From CALSMU01 sp963926405 (lineage in GTDB: Bacteria > Bacteroidota > Bacteroidia > Flavobacteriales_D > Parvicellaceae): a stretch of DNA of 5,100 nt. The first letter of the stretch is position 1. Each line of letters starts with the position of its first letter. A model generated the notes under the pieces. That model ran no database searches and was not told the origin of the DNA. It worked only from the letters and a program-made list of their open reading frames with translations. The translations under genes and the position numbers were made by a program. The stretch covers positions 1 to 5,100 of the forward strand of contig CAWUXI010000012.1 in assembly GCA_963926405.1 (NCBI GenBank), given 5' to 3'. Positions 1-5,100 of this stretch are shown in pieces.

Positions 1-158
1 TAGACAATTAGGAGCAAGCGGCGATGATTGAAATCCAAGAATAAACCGAACATATTCTAGCAATATTTCCTTGCAATATAAAATGGATGATTACCTTTAC
101 ATAGCGCTGCAACTTGGATTGGTTTTTGCTAAATCCCAATAAAATAATAAATTTAATT
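1..158. other. Upstream intergenic/leader region of the five-gene operon
   Basis: No convincing gene is seen here. Frame 2 reads nine sense codons from the left edge and stops at TGA 29-31, which could be the 3' end of a + strand neighbour. A reverse-strand reading that begins at the ATG complementary to 51-53 is open to the left edge, so a divergent neighbour is equally possible. Neither has enough residues to judge. The part next to the first gene (131-158) is extremely A/T-rich with no Shine-Dalgarno sequence, as is usual before Bacteroidota start codons. A weak 6-bp inverted repeat (38-43 with 53-58, 9-nt loop) lacks a T-tract and is not called a terminator. Confidence 0.5.
71..99 (+). 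promoter_or_regulatory. Candidate Bacteroidota sigma-A-type promoter
   Basis: TTG at 71-73 is followed after 18 nt by TACCTTTA at 92-99. This matches the Bacteroidota housekeeping consensus (TTG, about 17-23 nt, TAnnTTTG) except for the last base. Transcription would start near 105, giving an untranslated leader of about 54 nt before the ATG at 159. It is the only reasonably placed match I found upstream of the operon. The motif is short and the region A/T-rich, so a chance match is possible. Confidence 0.35.
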
Positions 159-647
159 ATGAAAAAAATTCTAACTCTAAGTATTGCTTTATTATCGGTA
201 GGAATGCTAATTGCACAAACCGGCAAATCACTGCCTTCGGTCAAATTAAAAGACTTATCAGGAAAGATGATTGATATCTCTCAATTTAAAAACGATGGAA
301 AACCAATTATCATAAGCTTTTGGGCTACATGGTGTAAGCCTTGTAAAGCTGAGCTAAATGCTATTGCAGAAAATTATGAGGACTGGCAAGATGAAACAGG
401 AGTTACATTGATTGCTGTTTCAATTGATGATGCAAGATCTACTGGAAGGGTTGAGCCTTATGTAAATGGACAAGGATGGGGTTACAAAATACTCCTTGAT
501 CCTAACGGTGACTTAAAAAGAGCAATGAATGTCAATAATGTCCCGCACACATTTTTAGTTGATGGAAATGGAAAAATTGTTTGGCATCATAATAATTACG
601 CCACTGGAGATGAAGAAGAACTTTACAAAAAAGTTCTAGCTCTATAA
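159..647 (+). CDS. Secreted TlpA/ResA-like thiol-disulfide oxidoreductase
   Basis: This is a 162-residue thioredoxin-fold protein of the TlpA/ResA/redoxin type. Such proteins use a CXXC pair to reduce or exchange disulfides of exported proteins, for example during cytochrome c or copper-site maturation. A signal peptide covers about residues 1-19 (Lys-Lys, hydrophobic core, cleavage near LIA/Q), so the protein should act in the periplasm. The family core WATWCKPCKAEL lies at 55-66, with catalytic C59 and C62. The cis-proline loop is VPHTF at 128-132 (P129), followed by the family-typical VDGNGKIVWHH. The ATG at 159 was preferred over the in-frame ATG at 114 because it places the signal peptide at the N-terminus. 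C59 and C62 are its only cysteines. It is the first gene of the run, 32 nt before the outer-membrane protein gene. The family is clear; the substrate is unknown, and the copper and Omp28-type neighbours suggest a partner protein encoded in the same operon. Confidence 0.93.
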   Translation: MKKILTLSIALLSVGMLIAQTGKSLPSVKLKDLSGKMIDISQFKNDGKPIIISFWATWCKPCKAELNAIAENYEDWQDETGVTLIAVSIDDARSTGRVEPYVNGQGWGYKILLDPNGDLKRAMNVNNVPHTFLVDGNGKIVWHHNNYATGDEEELYKKVLAL

Positions 648-679
648 ACAAATAGATTTCTTTCTCATAAAACCTAAAA

Positions 680-2356
680 ATGAAAGCCACCAGATTATTT
701 AGCATTACTTTTAGTTTGTTGTTTTCTGCAACTTTCTTTTCACAAGAAAAAGATTTAGGAACAGTAAGTGGAAACTTCCAAACCATAAGCCAGTATTACA
801 ACGAAGACACCTTAATTAACGCAATATTACCCGATCACAAAATGGGGTTAAATTCATTTGCAAACATTAATTATACAAGAGGTAACTTTAGTGCAGGTGT
901 GCGGTACGAATCTTATCTAAACCCTATTGAAGGCTACCCTACCTCATTTAAAGGAAGTGGTTTAGGATATCGATATGTAAATTGGAAAAATAAGGATCTT
1001 GATGTTACAGTAGGAAACTTCTACGAACAGTTTGGAAGTGGACTCATATTAAGAGCCTATGAAGAACGAAATTTAGGAATAGACAATGCGCTGGATGGAG
1101 TAAGACTTAAATACACCCCGTATAAAGGGGTGTACCTAAAAGCCTTTACTGGTAAACAACGGTATATTTTCCAAGATGGACTAACCAATGGAAATGGACT
1201 AATCAGAGGTTTTGATGGAGAAATAAACCTTAACGAATTATTAGACAGCGCTTTTAATGAATCGAAACTTCTAGTAACAATTGGTGGTAGTTTCGTTAGT
1301 AGGTACAATGAAGATAATCTAACGCCAAACTTTATAATGCCAAAAAATGTTGGCTCTTATGGAGGAAGAATAGGATTAAGATATGGTAAGGTGAGGTTTT
1401 CTGGAGAATATATTATTAAAGAAAATGACCCGTATCCAGACTCTCAAGACGACCGGTTCAATTATATATACAAAAATGGAGAAGGAATTCTTTTAAACCT
1501 TGGTTATTCTACAAAAGGTTTTGCTATTGACTTAAGTGCAAAACATAACGATAATATGCTATGGCGTTCTACGAATGTTACTGTTGGTCCTACTGATTTA
1601 TTAATTGGATATGTTCCAACATTGACAAAACAACATACATATAGCCTAGCATCCACATTATATCCTTATGCAACAAATGCGCGAGGAGAAGTGGCATTTC
1701 AAGCGGATGTTATTTACCGCATCCCTAAAAAAACAAAGTTAGGAGGCAAGTACGGAACCGTTATTAGCTTAAACTATGCGACAGCCTATGCTCCCAAAAG
1801 AGAATATTTGGCTGATATGACCACTTCTCGAAAAGGGTACAAAACAACTCCATTTTCTATGACAGATAGTATGTTTGTTCAGGATTTCAACCTGGAGATA
1901 AAGCGAAAATTTAATAAGAAGTTAAAAGCATCTGTTAACTACTTTAACTTTGTATTTGATGATAGGGCAATTTTAGTAGCAAAAAATCATGAGTTAATCT
2001 TTGCTCAGATATTTGTATTGGACATAACGCAAAACCTTAACAAAAAGCACAGTATTAGATATGAAGCACAACATTTAGCAACTCAACAAGATCAAGGAAA
2101 CTGGGCATTTGGACAAATAGAATACACCTATGGATCACATTGGTCGTTTGCCATATTAGACCAATATAATTATGGCAATCGTAATGAAGTTTTACAACTT
2201 CATTACTTACTCGGAAACATCGGCTACGTTATAGGACCGCATCGTTTTTCCTTCCAATATGGAAGACAACGAGCAGGAATATTTTGTGTAGGCGGCGTTT
2301 GTCGAGCCGTTCCTGCCTCCAATGGATTTACATTTACTGTCACTTCAAGCTTTTAA
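680..2356 (+). CDS. DUF6029-like outer-membrane beta-barrel protein
   Basis: The product has 558 residues and a signal peptide (about 1-21, ending ATFFSQ). The rest is rich in alternating aromatic/polar stretches typical of beta-barrel strands and ends in a phenylalanine (VTSSF), as outer-membrane barrels often do. The block at about 112-163 (GNFYEQFGSGLILRAYEER, then the DNALDGVRLKYTP stretch) and the C-terminal CVGGVCRAVPASNGF stretch match my memory of the Bacteroidota family DUF6029, which often occurs beside TlpA-like and Omp28 genes. No database search was possible, so that name is recognition only. The only two cysteines in the whole protein are C536 and C541 (CX4C) near the last strand, which suggests a structural or redox-active disulfide. 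The function is unknown; a surface or transport role linked to the neighbouring thiol proteins is inference. The ATG at 680 follows an A-rich leader, and the stop lies 1 nt before the next start codon. Confidence 0.8.
   Translation: MKATRLFSITFSLLFSATFFSQEKDLGTVSGNFQTISQYYNEDTLINAILPDHKMGLNSFANINYTRGNFSAGVRYESYLNPIEGYPTSFKGSGLGYRYVNWKNKDLDVTVGNFYEQFGSGLILRAYEERNLGIDNALDGVRLKYTPYKGVYLKAFTGKQRYIFQDGLTNGNGLIRGFDGEINLNELLDSAFNESKLLVTIGGSFVSRYNEDNLTPNFIMPKNVGSYGGRIGLRYGKVRFSGEYIIKENDPYPDSQDDRFNYIYKNGEGILLNLGYSTKGFAIDLSAKHNDNMLWRSTNVTVGPTDLLIGYVPTLTKQHTYSLASTLYPYATNARGEVAFQADVIYRIPKKTKLGGKYGTVISLNYATAYAPKREYLADMTTSRKGYKTTPFSMTDSMFVQDFNLEIKRKFNKKLKASVNYFNFVFDDRAILVAKNHELIFAQIFVLDITQNLNKKHSIRYEAQHLATQQDQGNWAFGQIEYTYGSHWSFAILDQYNYGNRNEVLQLHYLLGNIGYVIGPHRFSFQYGRQRAGIFCVGGVCRAVPASNGFTFTVTSSF
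1112..1134 (+). repeat. Perfect 8-bp inverted repeat inside the DUF6029-like gene
   Basis: TACACCCC (1112-1119) and GGGGTGTA (1127-1134) are perfect reverse complements around a 7-nt loop. The arms include a run of four C and four G, which is rare in this A/T-rich gene. They encode the YTPYKGVY segment. No T-tract follows, so this is not a standard terminator. It may form an mRNA hairpin, or simply reflect codon choice. Confidence 0.6.
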
Positions 2357-2357
2357 T

Positions 2358-3260
2358 ATGAGAAAATTACTTCTACCAATAACAGCTATTTGTTTACTTG
2401 TATTTATTTCTTGTGATAAAGTAGAAAACCCTATTCCAATTGAAGAAGGAGCCATAGATTGGACGTTATATCCTGGTGGAGATCCAGCAACCTATCCTTA
2501 CCCAACATGGATTGCCAATACAAATACCAACCGAAATGTTTTAATCGAAGACTACACAGGACACAGATGCACCAATTGTCCTGCCGCAGCTGAAATCGCT
2601 AGCTCCCTAGAAACAGATAATCCAGGAAGAGTGTTTGTAGCTTCGATTCATGCGAGCCCAGATGGTTCTTTTCAACAAGTCGTTCCACCTGAGTTTATTA
2701 CTGATTTCACAACAGATGCTGGAACCAATTATACCACAGCTATGCCTGGTTTTTTAGGAAACCCTATGGGAACCATAAATAGAATCGATGAAGGATTAGG
2801 TAATACAGTTTGGTACTTTGACTCAGATTGGGTGCTTGCTACATCAAATGCATTATTAGCACCACTGCAAGTAAATATGCAAATTCAACACAACTACTTT
2901 CCTTCAACAAACGCAATTTTTGTGCATACAGAAACTGAATTTATATCAGAATTAGAAGGCACATACAATGTCATTTTGTATTTAATTCGAGACACGGTAA
3001 TTGCCCCTCAAGAGCTGAATACAGGTGTTGCCGAAGAAGAATATCACCATCATAGTGTACTAACAGATAATATAAATGGGACCTGGGGAACTCAAATGGT
3101 TAGTGGCACAGTTGCAGCCGGCGAAAAATTCTACAATGACTTTTCTTACCAAATTCCAACCACAGATTCTACCTTTACTATAGATAACCTATCAGTGATT
3201 AGTTATGTTTGCAATAGAGAAACATATGAGATATTACAGGTAATAAAAACTAAATTGTGA
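2358..3260 (+). CDS. Omp28-related lipoprotein with thioredoxin-like CXXC domain
   Basis: This 300-residue protein belongs to the Omp28-related family of Bacteroidota outer-membrane lipoproteins. Residues 1-18 are a lipoprotein signal ending in a lipobox-like LVFIS-C; C19 would be lipidated. The residues after it (DKVEN) are acidic/basic mixed and only loosely resemble the known surface-export signal, so which side of the outer membrane it faces is open. A thioredoxin-like domain follows: VLIEDYTGHRCTNCPAAAEI at 61-80 has C71 and C74 as a CXXC pair, and GNPMGTINR at 135-143 is the likely cis-proline loop (P136). The YHHHSVL stretch (229-235) lies in the C-terminal half and matches a His-containing motif I associate with the family. 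Start ATG 2358 was chosen over an in-frame ATG at 2322, because it puts the lipoprotein signal first and lies 1 nt after the preceding stop. Its role may be thiol exchange or metal handling at the outer membrane; the substrate is unknown. Confidence 0.9.
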   Translation: MRKLLLPITAICLLVFISCDKVENPIPIEEGAIDWTLYPGGDPATYPYPTWIANTNTNRNVLIEDYTGHRCTNCPAAAEIASSLETDNPGRVFVASIHASPDGSFQQVVPPEFITDFTTDAGTNYTTAMPGFLGNPMGTINRIDEGLGNTVWYFDSDWVLATSNALLAPLQVNMQIQHNYFPSTNAIFVHTETEFISELEGTYNVILYLIRDTVIAPQELNTGVAEEEYHHHSVLTDNINGTWGTQMVSGTVAAGEKFYNDFSYQIPTTDSTFTIDNLSVISYVCNRETYEILQVIKTKL

Positions 3261-4111
3261 TGTGTAAATACCTACTTATAATAGGGTTTCTTTTAACATC
3301 ATTGAGCTCTTTTGCAACAATTGTAAAGGACACATTGTATATCAATAGAGACACTGTTAGTCAAGCAGCTAATCTCATTCATTATTGTTCATTTAATAAC
3401 ACCCCCTCATTTGAATTATCAAATGCCCCCCTTGAGATAGAAGGAATGGATACACTTCAAATTACAATTATTAATACGGATAGTTTGCCACATACTTTTA
3501 CTGTCAACGCAATATTAGAAACTGGAAATAACATTGCCGCTGATGACACCGCAACTTTTCAGCTTGAATTTGGTTCCAATGGGACATATAGGTATTATTC
3601 TGATGTATCTTACGGAAAGTACCTAGGAGCTTCTGGAAACATTTTGGTTGGATATAGTAGTTACATACATTTTTTTTGGAATTTGTTTGAAGCTAAAATA
3701 TCCTTGAGCGATTCGATTGCTAGAGGTTTAACTTCGATAGTTCCAAATTACTACAAACCAGAAGTTTTCACGATTAATAATTTTATTTATCCAAACACAG
3801 TTACTGATCCAATAGGTGCTGTAACTGGAAACGTAAATGATTCAATCATAATTTCTGTTGTTAATTCTGGTCAAATGATTAGCCCTTTTCATTTTCATGG
3901 CTATCATGTAACAATATTAGAAACGACAGTGCATCAAAAAATTATTGGATGGGAAAAAGATACATTTCCCATTTTTCCTGGTGAAGCGATGACGCTATTA
4001 CTTGTTCCAGACCAACCAGGAATGTATCCTGTTCATAATCACAACCTTGTTACTGTTGCCACAGGAGGTTATCCTGGAGGAATGATAACACGCCTAAATA
4101 TTATGCCATGA
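3260..4111 (+). CDS. Two-domain multicopper-oxidase-like protein lacking type 1 copper (half trinuclear site)
   Basis: The product has 283 residues with a signal peptide (about 1-19, ending SSFA). Two cupredoxin-like domains follow. In domain 1 (about 50-131) the copper positions are mostly lost: where gene 5 has YHCH this protein has YYSD (112-115), and LGM becomes LGA (122-124); only H78 remains. Domain 2 (about 168-281) has SPFHFHGYH (208-216) and PVHNHN (257-262). These correspond to HPxHxHG and HCH of multicopper oxidases, giving H211, H213, H259 and H261 as trinuclear ligands. Ser208 and Asn260 replace the type 1 His and Cys. The NHNL wording also resembles domain 2 of copper nitrite reductases. 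The ATG at 3260 overlaps the previous stop by 1 nt (TGATG); a GTG at 3257 is an alternative start. There is no T9SS tail. Alone it cannot be a complete oxidase; a partnership with the next gene product is inferred. Confidence 0.85.
   Translation: MCKYLLIIGFLLTSLSSFATIVKDTLYINRDTVSQAANLIHYCSFNNTPSFELSNAPLEIEGMDTLQITIINTDSLPHTFTVNAILETGNNIAADDTATFQLEFGSNGTYRYYSDVSYGKYLGASGNILVGYSSYIHFFWNLFEAKISLSDSIARGLTSIVPNYYKPEVFTINNFIYPNTVTDPIGAVTGNVNDSIIISVVNSGQMISPFHFHGYHVTILETTVHQKIIGWEKDTFPIFPGEAMTLLLVPDQPGMYPVHNHNLVTVATGGYPGGMITRLNIMP
3890..4042 (+). other. Trinuclear copper half-site, domain 2 of first multicopper-oxidase-like gene
   Basis: These codons span H211 to H261. H211 and H213 sit in HFHG, and H259 and H261 in HNH. 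In the family, HxHG and HxH pairs from one domain supply half of the eight histidines of the type 2/type 3 cluster. The type 1 positions are Ser208 and Asn260, so no blue copper can form here. Assignment rests on motif alignment by eye. Confidence 0.7.
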
Positions 4112-5100
4112 AGGAATTGTTAATCGTTCTGTTAATTCTACCATTACTTGGTAATTCTCAAATAAAGCAAACGAAGTTAATTTCCAAAATGGACGGCACT
4201 TTTCAAAGAGAGGACGGCACTAATACTCCTTATTGGGGCTTTGGAGAATTTAACCCGAATGCCCCCAATCAAAGAATCACATTACCTTCTCCTTTGCTTA
4301 TTTACGATCTAAATGATAGTGTTTATTTAAAATTGCACAACCTCTCTCCAGAAACGCACACAATTCATTTGCACGGACTAGATGTAACACAAATAAACGA
4401 TGGTGTTCCATCGACATCATACGGCATCTTGTCTAATGACAGCATAACTTATAAGTTCAAAGCTAAACACGCAGGAACTTTCTTATACCATTGCCATGTA
4501 AACACTAATATGCACGCTGCATTAGGGATGACAGGAATGATTGTAATTAGGAATTACCCCGACACAACCCTTTTATATGCAAACGGGCCTTCGTTTAATA
4601 AAGAGTACTACTACCTTTCTTCTGACATGTATTTATACTGGAATTTCAACGTTCCTTCTCCTGGACCCTTTCACATGTACGAAGCCGATTATTTTATGGT
4701 AAACGGAAAGGCTGGAACACAATTATTTGACGATACTACACAAATAATTAAAATGAGCGCTGGCGACACAGCTTTATTGCACATTGCAAACGTTGGGTAC
4801 AATTCTGTTGAATACATTTTTCCACCGGGAGCAAATGCAGTAACACATATGTCGGACGGAAGAATTCTTCCTAACCCAATCGATAACGACACCCTAATCT
4901 TATATCCAGGAGAACGCTACTCTGTTCTTTTATCTCCTACACAATTTATTCAGGGACACATTACTGTAAACTCAGCAAACCTTTATAATACGGAAACAGT
5001 CGTTGGAACTAATTACCTTGGGATTAATATAGATTCTTTGGGGCAAGGAATGCAAGATAATAAATTAGCGTATTTAAAAATATATCCAAACCCGGCTCAT
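4108..5100 (+). CDS. Multicopper-oxidase-like protein with type 1 copper site and T9SS tail (3' end outside window)
   Basis: 331 codons are visible and the frame is still open at the right edge. A short signal peptide (about 1-17, ending GNSQ) precedes cupredoxin domain 1 (about 55-150). This holds THTIHLHGL (83-91) and LYHCHVNTNMHAALGM (126-141), giving type 1 ligands H84, C129, H136 and M141, and trinuclear ligands H87, H89, H128 and H130. C129 is the only cysteine. Domain 2 (about 190-290) has the usual second-domain wording (FMVNG, MSDGRILP, LYPGERYSVLL) but no HxH copper motif. A linker then leads to LKIYPNP at 323-329, the start of a T9SS type A sorting domain, which normally runs some 70-80 residues; the full protein would be about 400 residues. 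Its ATG overlaps the previous stop (ATGA). It should be exported by T9SS to the surface or medium. With only half a trinuclear site, it probably needs the preceding gene's product, or self-assembles in an unknown way. Confidence 0.88.
   Translation, partial: MKELLIVLLILPLLGNSQIKQTKLISKMDGTFQREDGTNTPYWGFGEFNPNAPNQRITLPSPLLIYDLNDSVYLKLHNLSPETHTIHLHGLDVTQINDGVPSTSYGILSNDSITYKFKAKHAGTFLYHCHVNTNMHAALGMTGMIVIRNYPDTTLLYANGPSFNKEYYYLSSDMYLYWNFNVPSPGPFHMYEADYFMVNGKAGTQLFDDTTQIIKMSAGDTALLHIANVGYNSVEYIFPPGANAVTHMSDGRILPNPIDNDTLILYPGERYSVLLSPTQFIQGHITVNSANLYNTETVVGTNYLGINIDSLGQGMQDNKLAYLKIYPNPAH
4191..4221 (+). repeat. Short direct repeat, 10 bp with 21-bp period
   Basis: GGACGGCACT occurs at 4191-4200 and again at 4212-4221, seven codons apart and in the same frame (each encodes a DGT tripeptide). 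The flanking bases match only partly, so this may be an old seven-codon duplication just after the signal peptide, or chance. Confidence 0.4.
4357..4530 (+). other. Type 1 copper site plus trinuclear half-site, domain 1 of second multicopper-oxidase-like gene
   Basis: These codons span H84 to M141. H84-x2-H87-x-H89-G matches the HPxHLHG pattern (type 1, type 2, type 3 ligands). H128-C129-H130-x5-H136-x4-M141 matches HCHxxxHxxxxM but with two extra residues between HCH and the type 1 His. A type 1 site in the first domain recalls 'type C' two-domain multicopper oxidases and copper nitrite reductases, not classical three-domain laccases, where it lies in the last domain. Confidence 0.78.
5074..5100 (+). 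other. Beginning of T9SS type A C-terminal sorting domain
   Basis: The last nine codons read LKIYPNPAH. The (L)xIYPNP signature opens the Por-secretion-system tail found on many Bacteroidota surface and secreted proteins, and it follows a low-complexity linker as usual. The remainder of the domain lies beyond the window. Confidence 0.8.

Noticed and set aside
2..31. Possible 3' end of an upstream + strand gene (nine codons then TGA).
   Set aside because: Too short to judge; an open reverse-strand reading from 53 to the left edge is just as possible.
38..58. Inverted repeat AGAATA/TATTCT as a terminator for an upstream gene.
   Set aside because: Stem of only 6 A/T-rich pairs, a 9-nt loop and no T-tract.
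71..112. TTGCA (71-75) and TGCAA (108-112) as an operator palindrome.
   Set aside because: Only 5-bp arms separated by 32 nt; expected by chance.
126..155. Second promoter-like match: TTG at 126-128, 19 nt, TAAATTTA at 148-155.
   Set aside because: The transcript would begin at about the start codon (159), leaving no leader; the match is likely a by-product of A/T-rich sequence.
532..786. Reverse-strand open frame of 84 codons across the first gene junction.
   Set aside because: Antisense to two well-supported genes, no family features or start context; treated as a shadow frame. The same holds for reverse frames at 8-244, 1057-1308 and 4689-4892.
3257..3259. GTG as the start of the first oxidase-like gene.
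   Set aside because: ATG at 3260 is one codon later, gives an equally good signal peptide and is the more usual start codon; GTG cannot be fully excluded.
3260..4111. First oxidase-like protein as a copper nitrite reductase (NirK).
   Set aside because: Domain 2 shares the NHNL wording, but the type 1 site required in domain 1 is absent and HFHG/HNH is the multicopper oxidase arrangement.
1..5100. CRISPR arrays, tRNA/rRNA genes, insertion sequences or phage genes.
   Set aside because: No repeat-spacer pattern, tRNA-like cloverleaf, transposase or terminal inverted repeats were seen on either strand.

Overview
The window looks like a low-GC Bacteroidota chromosome segment, most likely a marine or aquatic member of the Flavobacteriia. 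The grounds are the A/T-rich leaders without Shine-Dalgarno sequences, signal peptides ending in the typical '...AQ' or '...SQ' style, an Omp28-type lipoprotein, a DUF6029-like outer-membrane protein, and the start of a type IX secretion (T9SS) C-terminal sorting domain (IYPNP) at the right edge. The lineage is inferred from these traits; no 16S or other marker gene is present.

Layout: positions 1-158 are a leader or intergenic region with a plausible Bacteroidota-type promoter at 71-99. Five genes follow, all on the + strand and very tightly packed: (1) 159-647, a secreted TlpA/ResA-like thiol-disulfide oxidoreductase with a CKPC active site; (2) 680-2356, a DUF6029-like outer-membrane beta-barrel whose only two cysteines form a CX4C motif near the C-terminus; (3) 2358-3260, an Omp28-related lipoprotein with a thioredoxin-like CTNC motif; (4) 3260-4111, a two-domain cupredoxin/multicopper-oxidase-like protein; (5) 4108-5100 and beyond, a second multicopper-oxidase-like protein cut by the window end just as its T9SS tail begins. 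Junctions are 32 nt, 1 nt, a 1-nt overlap (TGATG) and a 4-nt overlap (ATGA), so a single operon with translational coupling of genes 3-4-5 is likely. No terminator is seen.

The most interesting content is the pair of genes 4 and 5. Neither has a complete set of multicopper oxidase ligands, but their ligands complement each other. Gene 5 domain 1 has an intact type 1 copper set (H84, C129, H136, M141) and four trinuclear-cluster histidines (H87, H89, H128, H130), while its domain 2 looks copper-free. Gene 4 domain 1 looks like a dead copy, and its domain 2 carries the other four trinuclear histidines (H211, H213, H259, H261) but lacks the type 1 Cys and His. Together they add up to exactly one type 1 site and one trinuclear site. 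I infer a split, heteromeric multicopper oxidase. The upstream TlpA, DUF6029 and Omp28 proteins could serve its cysteine redox state, copper loading, or delivery to the cell surface; that link rests only on gene context.
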